A stretch of 56,237 bases of DNA from an uncultured Clostridia bacterium. GTDB taxonomy: Bacteria > Bacillota > Clostridia > Oscillospirales > Acutalibacteraceae. Shown here in pieces: positions 8,223 through 16,439 of this stretch. Below the pieces are notes generated by a model that worked only from the letters and a program-made list of their open reading frames with translations, was not told the DNA's origin and searched no databases. The stretch lies in the NCBI GenBank assembly GCA_947589415.1, contig CANQBP010000010.1, forward strand, positions 1 through 56,237, read 5' to 3'. How positions within the stretch are numbered: the first letter of the stretch is position 1; every line of letters starts with the position of its first letter. The position numbers and the translations under genes were made by a program.

Positions 8223-8894
8223 TTACAAAAGCATTTCCTGCTCACAATACGGTACAACCGAAATTTCCAAATTTCCGTTTTTTGTCCTGAGTTCATCAAT
8301 AAACAACTTTTCTTGTGACCTGTCATTCATTCTTATCTTAAAAGACAGCTTAAACATTGACCCCATCGCAGTCGTTTTAACACCTATATTTTCATAGCTT
8401 TTCAAATACTTTCCGAATATATCATCAAAAACTCCGGAATATTCAAGCGATTCGGGAATGGTGATTTTAAGCAGTCTGTAAACCTCGGACTCATCGTGTT
8501 CAAATATTTTCAATACGGAAAGAAGTACAAACAGCAGTGAAAGTGCGAGAAGTATTATAACCCCATAGACAATATATCCCATACCGAACGCTATTCCGGA
8601 ACCCATGGCTATCAATATGGCGGCTATTTCCTCCGCACTTCCCGGCGCACTTCTGAAACGTATAAGGCTGAATGCTCCGCCGACCGCAACACCTGCGCCG
8701 ATATTTCCGTTTACAAAAGTAATAACTGCCGACACAATAAAAGGCATGATTGCAACAACTATAAAAAACCTTTTTCTTGACGGTATGCGGAACGACATTA
8801 TCCATGCGTACAACAGACCTGTAATAACAGACGAAACTGCCATAATAAAGAACTCCGATGCTTGAACGGGAACAGAATAAATTGAATCGAACAT
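8223..8894 (-). CDS. DUF4956 membrane protein
   Basis: A 223-residue protein with an N-terminal membrane part of about four helices (to residue 125) and a C-terminal soluble alpha/beta part. The central segment GGAFSLIRFRSAPGSAEEIA is typical of the DUF4956 family. Members are regularly found beside VTC-type polyphosphate polymerase domain genes and CotH genes, as here. The start at 8894 is chosen because AAAGGAA lies 8 bases upstream; an ATG at 8912 overlaps the stop of the upstream gene and may help coupling. The function is unknown; a membrane partner of the VTC protein is an inference from co-occurrence. Confidence 0.85.
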   Translation of the reverse strand: MFDSIYSVPVQASEFFIMAVSSVITGLLYAWIMSFRIPSRKRFFIVVAIMPFIVSAVITFVNGNIGAGVAVGGAFSLIRFRSAPGSAEEIAAILIAMGSGIAFGMGYIVYGVIILLALSLLFVLLSVLKIFEHDESEVYRLLKITIPESLEYSGVFDDIFGKYLKSYENIGVKTTAMGSMFKLSFKIRMNDRSQEKLFIDELRTKNGNLEISVVPYCEQEMLL

Positions 8895-8908
8895 AACTAT
8901 AATTCCTT

Positions 8909-9616
8909 TCATTTTAGTTTTTTTATTTGTCTTACATATGCTTCCCCGTATTTTGAAAAACTGCTTTTATATATCCGACCGTCCGAGAGAATTTTTGCCA
9001 GCCAAAGGGGCATAGACTGCTGTACCTTTATTTCGAGGATACTGTACCCGTCATCAAGAAGTGAAATACCCTCCATTGACCTTGTCAGGTCAAGCTCTTT
9101 CATTCGATATCTCGGATTTTGGTCAATAGTCAAACGCAAATCACCGTTAGTTTCATAGTAAGCAATTCTGTCATAGATAATCAGGCACGAAGGTACGAGA
9201 GTACCGTAATAATCCCTAAAAGCCGTTATTTCACGGCTAATCTGACTGTCGTCAAACGTATCCGTACCTCTTTTGAAAAAACTATCGACTGTTTGTATAT
9301 CAGTACTTATCCTCCTTTTATAGACTATTCCGAAGGCTTTTCTCTTGAGCTCAAGAAATACGGGAGAATTTTCTTTTGCAAGTCCGTATGAACGAAGTCT
9401 TATTTTTTCCTTGAACTGCGGTTTTTCAATAGAGTTTCTTATAAGTATGCAATCAGGTGTATCATAGTATAGTGAGGCTATCGAGGTCAAGCCATATTTG
9501 TCGGGCTTCATATGTCCGACAAGTTTTGCCATGATAAGTTCTTTTTGAACAGGGTCGAGAATATATTTCATTTCGTATCTTTTCATAACGGCAATCGGTT
9601 TTACAGCAGAAGTCAC
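8909..9616 (-). CDS. VTC-type polyphosphate polymerase domain protein
   Basis: A 235-residue member of the VTC/CYTH-like superfamily. It shows the basic, charged tunnel pattern of the family: KRYEMKYIL at the start, SLYYDTPD, KEKIRLRSYG, VFLELKRK, YKRR and ILEIKVQQSMPLWL near the end. In yeast VTC4 this fold makes polyphosphate from ATP; whether the bacterial proteins do so is not established. A GTG at 9616 is taken as the start because GGGGGTGA lies just upstream; an ATG at 9670 has no such site. It is first in a two-gene operon, overlapping the DUF4956 gene region by a coupled stop/start. Confidence 0.87.
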   Translation of the reverse strand: MTSAVKPIAVMKRYEMKYILDPVQKELIMAKLVGHMKPDKYGLTSIASLYYDTPDCILIRNSIEKPQFKEKIRLRSYGLAKENSPVFLELKRKAFGIVYKRRISTDIQTVDSFFKRGTDTFDDSQISREITAFRDYYGTLVPSCLIIYDRIAYYETNGDLRLTIDQNPRYRMKELDLTRSMEGISLLDDGYSILEIKVQQSMPLWLAKILSDGRIYKSSFSKYGEAYVRQIKKLK

Positions 9617-9713
9617 AAAATCACCCCCGTCATACTTCAGATTAACACTCTCCGCCGTATATAAACACAATAATTTCGTTTACTATTAAATATTATCCGT
9701 AAAAATTAAACTC

Positions 9714-9743
9714 ATTGTACCGTAACTATTAACAAAAAGACAA
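9714..9743 (-). promoter_or_regulatory. possible promoter of the VTC-DUF4956 operon
   Basis: Minus-strand TTGTCT (9743-9738) and TACAAT (9719-9714) are 18 bases apart, about 100 bases before the GTG start. Of the roughly 430 bases between the VTC and ACP genes (9617-10045), only this and the hairpin at 9948-9992 stand out. Confidence 0.35.
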
Positions 9744-9947
9744 ATTTTACTTAAATACTTTCAAGAAATTAAATATTTTCCAACGACCAATATCATAGGT
9801 CAATGTCAAATACCGACCGTAAATCCCTCCTATAAAATAATAGCATAACATATATTTATTTTTCAAGTATAATATACATCGCAGTCAATATTTAATCGTA
9901 ATAAAACAGTATAAAAAATTATGGATATGTCAAAAACAACACGGAAA

Positions 9948-9992
9948 CAGGGCTGCCGATCAAGCTAAACGAATCTCAATGCAGCAGCCCTG
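9948..9992 (-). terminator. hairpin after the acyl carrier protein gene
   Basis: CAGGGCTGC (9948-9956) pairs with GCAGCCCTG (9984-9992) across a 27-base loop. On the minus strand it is followed by a T-rich stretch, about 55 bases past the ACP stop. It probably ends the MBOAT-DHHW-FkbH-ACP transcript. Confidence 0.55.
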
Positions 9993-10045
9993 AATTAAAC
10001 AGAATTATTTCTCATGAATTGCCGACAATCATCGGTAAAACATTT

Positions 10046-10288
10046 TTATTTTGCACGTTTTTCTATAATATGCACCATTTCTCCGACATTTTTCATTGAC
10101 GCAATTTCACCCATTGAGAATTTAACCTTAAACTCTTTCTGAACAGCCGCCATAAGAGTAATATGTTCAAGGCTGTCCCAATCCTCGATATCGTTTGCGG
10201 TAGTTTTGTCATTAACCGTTATGTCGTCATCATCAAATACATCTCTGAACACCTTGTTAAGCCTCTGATAAATTACCTTTGAATCCAT
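10046..10288 (-). CDS. Acyl carrier protein (phosphopantetheine carrier)
   Basis: An 80-residue four-helix carrier protein. The attachment site is Ser39 in IEDWDSLEHITLM, where a 4'-phosphopantetheine arm would be added. It is not in a fatty-acid operon; it is the last gene of a unit with an FkbH-like HAD enzyme, a DHHW protein and an MBOAT acyltransferase. By analogy with DltC it should hold an acyl group for transfer to the MBOAT protein. AAAGGAG precedes the ATG, and 20 bases separate it from the FkbH-like gene. Family knowledge: FkbH enzymes load a glyceryl group onto just such stand-alone carriers. The actual cargo is not known. Confidence 0.92.
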   Translation of the reverse strand: MDSKVIYQRLNKVFRDVFDDDDITVNDKTTANDIEDWDSLEHITLMAAVQKEFKVKFSMGEIASMKNVGEMVHIIEKRAK

Positions 10289-10308
10289 AATAGCAACTCC
10301 TTTATAAT

Positions 10309-12105
10309 TTAATTTGCAATAGAAGAATTATCCTCTACCGTGATAACAGTATTCTTTTTCTCATAACTGCCCGTATCAAGCTCCCATACCGTGTTCCCGT
10401 TTGTGTCCTCATCAGTTTTCGTAAAACCGAAATCCTTGAAAAGTTCACGAACCATTTTATTCTTCGGCGTGGGATAGTAATATCCTCTTAACGTTTTTAT
10501 TCCCCTTGCCAAAGCACGTTCAACAAGTCTGTCAAGCATAGCAAACTCCATGTTTCTTTTCAGCACACGGCAGCTCATAATCCACAAATCTATATCAAGA
10601 ATTTCCCCGTTTATTTTGCCTATAACAACTGACACAACCCCGTTATCACCGAATTTATCCGTGAGCTTACCGTAAAGACGCACATATTCATCACTTTGGA
10701 ATACGCTATCCATTTCGGTCTGCGTATAACGTTTTGTAGTAACATTAAATTGATTACTTTTATTCGTAAGCTGCGTTATCCTTTGCAGATAAACGGGTAT
10801 GAAATCATCTATAACGGCCTTCATATCAAGGCTTAACAAATATTCGCCATAATCGGAAAATGAAGCCATTTGAGCGGCTCTTTCGGCATTTGCCTTATAC
10901 ATTTCATTTCTTTTAAGGTCATCGGCACTAAAATTTGTCACCTCAAAAAATCCGCTTCTGTCAATGTTTATAATGTAATTCTCTACACTGTCCATTTCCG
11001 GAACTGCAACTCCGGGAACCTGCGCACGTACTATTTCCCTTTCTGCGGGATTGTCGTCGGCAAATACAACAGCATCGGGGAAAATATTAAGCTCATTTGC
11101 CGTTTCAACTATATTCCTGTCTTTATTTTCCCAGTTAGCCTTAATTATTATAAAATCATCAGGTTTGAGCGCACCCTCCGGATGCTCAAGACCCGCTACG
11201 GCATTTTCATGGTCGTTTTTTGAACAAACAGTAAGAATTACACCAATATCTTTCAGTGTTTTTACATAATTCTGAAATTCATAATACGACTGAGAAACAC
11301 CGGTTTCCTGACCGATCTGTATTCCGTCAACACCGTCATCACCCACAACACCGCCCCATAGGGTATTATCGAGATCAAGTGCAAGTGCCTTTTTGTTTTT
11401 TCCGAACACCGACTTTATAATGTTGGAAAGATTAAAGGAAAATTCGGGTATAGCCTCCGTACACATCGCATATTTATACATATTCCAGTATGAAGGGTCA
11501 CTCCATCGCCTAAGACCGTATGACGAAGAAATGAAATTTATATCATTTATATAAAAACCGTCATTATTTTGGGAATACTCATAAAACAACTGATTTAATC
11601 TGCCGACAAAATTAGAACGTCCCCTATAATCCGAACAGTCCTTATTTCCTAAAAGTCTGTAAAACGGAAGTTCAAAATTATTTTGTATTATCGGGCAATG
11701 ATGTGTTTCCGTTATTTTTTTCCACATCTGTTCAAATTTGGAATATTCTCTTTCGAGTTTTTCTTCCGACTGTTCTTTACTGTCGGACATAGACGGGTAA
11801 TTTACTATGTTTCGGCTCGTTGTATGGATATACACAAGATCCGGCGAAAAATTCAAAAGCTCCTCACTCGGAAACATAGAGTCCTGCCAATACTGCGAAT
11901 ATTCCGATTCATAAAATTCGGGTTCTATTCCCTGATCCAGCAAAAACAATTCAAGATAAACTATGATATCATGTGTAGTCGAACCGCCGAACACGGCTAT
12001 TTTTTTCTTGAGTCTGTTTTTACCGTCGGCAAGCAGGGTACGTTTGATTGATTTTTTCTTTTTAATTATATAATCGCTGTCAAACGGATATTCAAGTTCT
12101 TTCAT
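10309..12105 (-). CDS. FkbH-like HAD-IIIC enzyme (putative acyl/glyceryl-carrier loading enzyme)
   Basis: A 598-residue protein with three parts. Residues about 35-225 are an SGNH/GDSL-like region (IAVFGGSTTHD). Residues about 238-400 are a HAD domain with the motif ALALDLDNTLWGG (D244, D246, T248) and VCSKND. Residues about 430-580 are a GNAT-like region. This order is that of FkbH proteins, which in polyketide pathways convert 1,3-bisphosphoglycerate to glyceryl-carrier protein. The carrier gene lies directly downstream. In this operon it would fill the place DltA has in D-alanylation. AGGGAGG precedes the ATG. Substrate choice is inferred from the family; a different hydroxyacyl group is possible. 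Confidence 0.88.
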   Translation of the reverse strand: MKELEYPFDSDYIIKKKKSIKRTLLADGKNRLKKKIAVFGGSTTHDIIVYLELFLLDQGIEPEFYESEYSQYWQDSMFPSEELLNFSPDLVYIHTTSRNIVNYPSMSDSKEQSEEKLEREYSKFEQMWKKITETHHCPIIQNNFELPFYRLLGNKDCSDYRGRSNFVGRLNQLFYEYSQNNDGFYINDINFISSSYGLRRWSDPSYWNMYKYAMCTEAIPEFSFNLSNIIKSVFGKNKKALALDLDNTLWGGVVGDDGVDGIQIGQETGVSQSYYEFQNYVKTLKDIGVILTVCSKNDHENAVAGLEHPEGALKPDDFIIIKANWENKDRNIVETANELNIFPDAVVFADDNPAEREIVRAQVPGVAVPEMDSVENYIINIDRSGFFEVTNFSADDLKRNEMYKANAERAAQMASFSDYGEYLLSLDMKAVIDDFIPVYLQRITQLTNKSNQFNVTTKRYTQTEMDSVFQSDEYVRLYGKLTDKFGDNGVVSVVIGKINGEILDIDLWIMSCRVLKRNMEFAMLDRLVERALARGIKTLRGYYYPTPKNKMVRELFKDFGFTKTDEDTNGNTVWELDTGSYEKKNTVITVEDNSSIAN

Positions 12106-12148
12106 ATTTCCTCCCTATCAAAGAATTACTCCGACTGAATTTATGCGG

Positions 12149-13642
12149 TCATTCCTCGTCTTTAAGACCCTCATCAACAATCTTTTTTCCTTTAGCCTGC
12201 GTTCTGAGATTTTCGAGATTATCCGCATTTCCGCCTACTGCCGAATACGATACCATGGTAAACAGCATATCGGTAACGTTATTCTGCTTAACAAAATCAA
12301 CGAGGTTAAGTCCGAAGTACCTCATATCTACAACATATATTTCCTCATACGAGCCGAACAGATAACCCGGTATCGCATTTCCGTAGCTGTCTTTGACAAT
12401 AAGCAGCTTTTTGCCGTTCTTAATATTTGTCTTTACCTTAACAATCTGTTCATCTCCTCCCATAAATGTGAGGTATGCACTCCTAATATCCCCTACACCG
12501 TTGAAAAATCTTCCCTTTCCGGTATATTGGAAATCCGTTGTATAGTAGTAGGTCATACACTTATCGACATTATCGGGAGTATAATATGAAAACAGCTCCG
12601 GATCATTATTAAGATTTGCATCTCCGGTAAATCCGTACATTGTACCCACAAAACCTTCCATATCATTCTTTTTATAGGTACTCAAATCCTTGAAATCAAG
12701 ACCGGCAGTTTTTGCAAAAGCCTCTGCTGCGTAATATGCGCCAAGCGGTGTCCAGTGATGATCCGTACGGAAATAAATGTCCTCGTCCTTATGTTGCCCC
12801 AATACATCGGTAATATCTATCGAAACTATATCCTTATCGAGCTTGCTTTTAATACTTTCTATACTTTCTCTCTGACTCGCATTAAAATCGGAATAGCTGC
12901 TCGGTGTATAGTACTCACTTGCAAGCGGTGCAACCATAGAATAAATTTTCACGCTGTCACCGAGATCTTTGTGGAAATCATTAAGTGCCTGCGCATAGGT
13001 ACTTCCGCTTCCTCCTCCGAAAAGCTCAAGCGCACGGTAGTGACCGTTACTCTTGACAACGATAATACCGTTTTCAACCGTAACCTCCTCCGGCTCTGTC
13101 GATTCTTGAACCGACGTATCGGAGGTTTCGGCAGAACTCTCTTCGGGTCTGTTTTCGCTCACATCACCGCTGCTTGACTGCTGCGTTTCGTTTTTAGAGT
13201 TTTCAGACGTATCATGCTTTGAGCTTTCGGAAGTTTCGTCCTTATCGTTATCGGGTTTTGTAACAACGGACGGCTTTCCGACAACCTTAACTTCGTCCTC
13301 GTTATGTATTCCGAATATGGACTTAAAATTATATCCGACATTTTTAAGATCGTCACGGAAAGGAACGGTATCATCATAGTGTTCCGCCACATCTGCCGTA
13401 TATTCGCCCGAAAAATACGATTCAAAGGTAAACTCCGGCATCTTTGCAAGCTCTCTTTTTTCAATTTCGGATATTTCCGGTCTCGGAAGTACGGTCAGAA
13501 GCAAAACAGCCGTAAAAAACACGGGAACGATTATCATAATTGAAATAACGGCAAAACCATGCTCAACACCTTTTCTCGAAAGATTGTTGAGTCCGCTTTT
13601 TCTTTTTTTATCATTATCGTGATTTCTTTTATTATTTTCCAT
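12149..13642 (-). CDS. DHHW (AlgX/DltD-like SGNH) membrane-anchored protein
   Basis: A 497-residue type II membrane protein: a basic cytoplasmic tail, one membrane helix (about residues 29-52), an extracellular part, a Ser/Glu/Asn-rich low-complexity stalk (about 129-190) and a C-terminal AlgX/AlgJ-like domain with the motif FRTDHHWTPLGA (DHHW 294-297) and KDSYGNA. Proteins of this type work with MBOAT acyltransferases in acetylation of surface polymers (AlgX, AlgJ, PatB) and parallel DltD in alanylation. It follows the MBOAT gene after 15 bases with its own AGAGGAG ribosome site. The inference is that it moves the acyl group from the MBOAT protein to the polymer outside the cell. Confidence 0.9.
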   Translation of the reverse strand: MENNKRNHDNDKKRKSGLNNLSRKGVEHGFAVISIMIIVPVFFTAVLLLTVLPRPEISEIEKRELAKMPEFTFESYFSGEYTADVAEHYDDTVPFRDDLKNVGYNFKSIFGIHNEDEVKVVGKPSVVTKPDNDKDETSESSKHDTSENSKNETQQSSSGDVSENRPEESSAETSDTSVQESTEPEEVTVENGIIVVKSNGHYRALELFGGGSGSTYAQALNDFHKDLGDSVKIYSMVAPLASEYYTPSSYSDFNASQRESIESIKSKLDKDIVSIDITDVLGQHKDEDIYFRTDHHWTPLGAYYAAEAFAKTAGLDFKDLSTYKKNDMEGFVGTMYGFTGDANLNNDPELFSYYTPDNVDKCMTYYYTTDFQYTGKGRFFNGVGDIRSAYLTFMGGDEQIVKVKTNIKNGKKLLIVKDSYGNAIPGYLFGSYEEIYVVDMRYFGLNLVDFVKQNNVTDMLFTMVSYSAVGGNADNLENLRTQAKGKKIVDEGLKDEE

Positions 13643-13657
13643 CTGTAACTCCTCTTA

Positions 13658-15079
13658 TCAGAAACGGAAATACAAAAACGGGTTATTTGTATTATCCACA
13701 AGCAAAATACTTGATATTACCAGCAAAGCGCAGCAGATAAGCACACCACCTATCTGTCCGACGGCATAAACCGTATTGTTTCCCCATTTGTAGAAGAAAT
13801 ATTTAACCTTTTGCAGAACGGGCATAGATACTATTATTGCAAAAATAATCAAGTAGAGATTATTAAGAAGTGAATCCCTTGTCAAAACATCTGCAAACGC
13901 ATTACCGTCAGTTATCATACTGATACCGGAAATATTCATGAAAAATCTTCCGAGCTGACTCAAATCCGTAAAATAGAATATTCCGAAGCCTATCACAATA
14001 ATTATTTTACTGTATATATGCGTCCATACCTTATTCCACTTTTTAAGTCTTTTCTTTCCTATCTTTGTTTCTATGAATATAAATATACCGAAATAAAGAC
14101 CCCAGAAAATAAAGTTCCACGACGCGCCGTGCCACATACCCGTACAGAACCATACAAGGAACAGGTTAAAATATTTTCTCGGTTTTCCGAAAATCGGCAC
14201 ATAGAACAGATAGTCCCTAAAGAACGAGCTTAAAGAAATATGCCACCTCTGCCAAAATTCGCTTATAGTCTTGCATATAAACGGATAATTAAAGTTTTCA
14301 TTGAAATGGAAACCGAACATTCTTCCCAAACCTATTGCTATATCCGAGTAACCGCTGAAATCGAAATAAACATATAAGGAATACAGAATTACGGCATACC
14401 ATGTTCCGCAAAACGACAGGTTCGTTATATCCGTACCGAAGAACTGTTCAACAACCGCATACAGATTATTAGCAACTATAACTTTTTTGGCAATACCGAG
14501 AATTGCCCTTTTTGCGCCCTCACTTATATCTACGGCTCTGATTTTTCTGTTGGTTATTTCATCATCAATAACACTGTACCTTACTATGGGACCCGCAACG
14601 AGCTGCGGGAACAGCGACAGATACAGGAGGAAATTCAAATATTTCTTTTGCGGCTTAACAGTACCCCACAAGCAGTCCATGATATACGATATCGCCTGAA
14701 ACGTAAAGAAACTTATACCGATAGGCATAACTATTTGAGGAACGGGCAGACCCAGACCGGTCACGGCGTTTATATTTTCCACAATAAAACCGCTGTACTT
14801 AAATACCACAAGAATCCCTATATCAAATATTATTGCCGCCGCCGCAACAATTTTCCGCTTAGATTCCTTTTTCAGTTTCCCTATGAACTGCGATGCGAAC
14901 CAGTTGACAAATGCACTCAAAACAAGCAGACACACCCATATCGGCTCACCCCACGCATAGAATACGAGCGATGAAACGATCAAAACAATATTTTTCTTCT
15001 CTATTGTTTTGCAAAGGTAATAAAATATAAGGCAGCAAGGCAAAAACACATATAAAAAAAACAAGGACGAAAATACCAT
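13658..15079 (-). CDS. MBOAT family O-acyltransferase (AlgI/DltB-like)
   Basis: A 473-residue membrane protein with about ten to eleven segments. The MBOAT core is clear: EFWQRWHISLSSFFRDYLF, then GMWHGASWNFIFWG, which carries the catalytic histidine. PIGISFFTFQAISYIMD near residue 120 is also typical. It accepts an acyl group in the cytoplasm and passes it through the membrane. The start at 15079 is preferred because GGAG lies just upstream; the longer frame begins with a TTG that overlaps that site. It opens the four-gene unit with the DHHW, FkbH-like and ACP genes and has its own promoter, which supports a self-contained modification system. Confidence 0.93.
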   Translation of the reverse strand: MVFSSLFFLYVFLPCCLIFYYLCKTIEKKNIVLIVSSLVFYAWGEPIWVCLLVLSAFVNWFASQFIGKLKKESKRKIVAAAAIIFDIGILVVFKYSGFIVENINAVTGLGLPVPQIVMPIGISFFTFQAISYIMDCLWGTVKPQKKYLNFLLYLSLFPQLVAGPIVRYSVIDDEITNRKIRAVDISEGAKRAILGIAKKVIVANNLYAVVEQFFGTDITNLSFCGTWYAVILYSLYVYFDFSGYSDIAIGLGRMFGFHFNENFNYPFICKTISEFWQRWHISLSSFFRDYLFYVPIFGKPRKYFNLFLVWFCTGMWHGASWNFIFWGLYFGIFIFIETKIGKKRLKKWNKVWTHIYSKIIIVIGFGIFYFTDLSQLGRFFMNISGISMITDGNAFADVLTRDSLLNNLYLIIFAIIVSMPVLQKVKYFFYKWGNNTVYAVGQIGGVLICCALLVISSILLVDNTNNPFLYFRF

Positions 15080-15122
15080 TTTATTTCTCCACAATTCTAC
15101 AAAATTCTTTTAACATAGATTT

Positions 15123-15151
15123 ATTTTACTCCACAAGGCAAATAATATCAA
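15123..15151 (-). promoter_or_regulatory. promoter of the MBOAT-DHHW-FkbH-ACP operon
   Basis: On the minus strand TTGATA (15151-15146) and TAAAAT (15128-15123) are exactly 17 bases apart, about 45 bases before the MBOAT start. The rest of the 350-base gap (15080-15429) shows no gene; a weak ATACGG.../...CCGTAT hairpin near 15355-15400 could end the upstream transcript. Confidence 0.6.
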
Positions 15152-15429
15152 GGAGTTTTATGCGTTTTTTTATTACAGTTTTGTAAAACGGTGATTTGCA
15201 CAAAATATTTTGATTTTCCTTTTTCAAATATACCTTTTCTACCCAAACGTGCAAAACACGTACCGCACGGCAGGATAATTTTGGTGTTGAATTTTCTAAA
15301 CATTTTGCAGCATTACACGTTTTACGGGAATTATGTACAGCATAACTGTTTATACGGCTGATCCGCCGCACAAATACGTCAAAACAGCCCCGTATTTTTA
15401 AACGAATATCATTTTTCCCGCTAAAACCG

Positions 15430-16395
15430 TTACTTGTCGGCTTCGATTAAACGCTTATATACCCTTTCGCTACAATTCCTGTCACTAAAAGCAAAAGTAT
15501 CATTTATTCTTGCAAGATATTTGTCCTTTATCTTACAGTCGTTTTGCATATAATCTATAAGCATATCAACGGTACTTTCCAAATCATATGCTATTTCTCC
15601 GAAACCGTCACGGTCATAATCATAATAACCCTCGGTATATGAATGTTCACCGCTGAAAAATATTTCCCTGTCAAACTGCGTATATATTATCGGTTTCCTC
15701 AAATATGCGAAATCAAACGCAACGGAGGAATAATCCGTAAGCAGCAGGTCACTTTCCGCAAAAATTTCACGGTAGGTTTTATCGTCATCAAAGAATAAAA
15801 CATCATCATTTTTCTCAAACATATACATATACGGTTCAATTATCGGGTGCGATTTCCAACAAATCTTATAACCGTATTTTTTTGCGGCATCAATGAGTCT
15901 TTTATCGTTTATCAGGGAATTATAAAAACGATAATATTTACTCTCCTTAAAATCATTTCTTATCCGCCATATTCCCGTTGCGGGATCGGGGTATTTCATA
16001 AGTGATTTTCTCCATGTCGGCATAATGGTTATATATCTCTTTTCGTCATGATAAAGAAGATCGTTTCTCGGAAAACCCGTAAGCCATACATTTTCGGGCT
16101 TGTAATAGTAATCATAATCAAATATGGACTTATATTCCTGGTTTGTAGTGACAACAAAACCGAAAATATTTCTGTTATACAAATTAAGCCACGAGGAAAT
16201 ATCATCTTTCGTAACGCCGTGTTGCAGAAAAACAAAACGGCTCTTGCAGAGAATATCCCTGTAATATATATTACCTTTAAGAAACGGATTTATAACGGGA
16301 TTATTTCCTTGAGAGGATATGATATACGAACTGAGAAGGTGATACAGCTTATGCTTTTTGGAATTTGTTGATATTGTCTTTCCGACCTTAGACAT
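15430..16395 (-). CDS. CDP-glycerol glycerophosphotransferase domain (3' part of a frameshifted gene)
   Basis: These 321 residues are the main part of a TagB/TagF-type domain: FVFLQHGVTKDD with the catalytic His, the MPTWRKS motif, KSHP, and LLTDYSSVAFDFAYLRKP. The first part of the domain (WLISDRSNKADDNGEAFFKY) lies at the end of the preceding frame, and the missing 16 residues between them are readable in this frame upstream of the ATG. The two frames therefore form one gene of 891 residues interrupted by loss of one A in an A6 run at 16443-16448. Separate translation from the ATG at 16395, behind GAGGG, is possible but would give a fragment without the domain start. Confidence refers to the domain call. 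Confidence 0.85.
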   Translation of the reverse strand: MSKVGKTISTNSKKHKLYHLLSSYIISSQGNNPVINPFLKGNIYYRDILCKSRFVFLQHGVTKDDISSWLNLYNRNIFGFVVTTNQEYKSIFDYDYYYKPENVWLTGFPRNDLLYHDEKRYITIMPTWRKSLMKYPDPATGIWRIRNDFKESKYYRFYNSLINDKRLIDAAKKYGYKICWKSHPIIEPYMYMFEKNDDVLFFDDDKTYREIFAESDLLLTDYSSVAFDFAYLRKPIIYTQFDREIFFSGEHSYTEGYYDYDRDGFGEIAYDLESTVDMLIDYMQNDCKIKDKYLARINDTFAFSDRNCSERVYKRLIEADK

Positions 16396-16439
16396 TCTTT
16401 TACCCTCGTCAGATTCTTTGTCGATAACAAAATAACATT

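Noticed and set aside
15126-15371. 81-residue open frame upstream of the MBOAT gene
   Set aside because: It overlaps the predicted promoter, has no ribosome site, and reads as random basic sequence.
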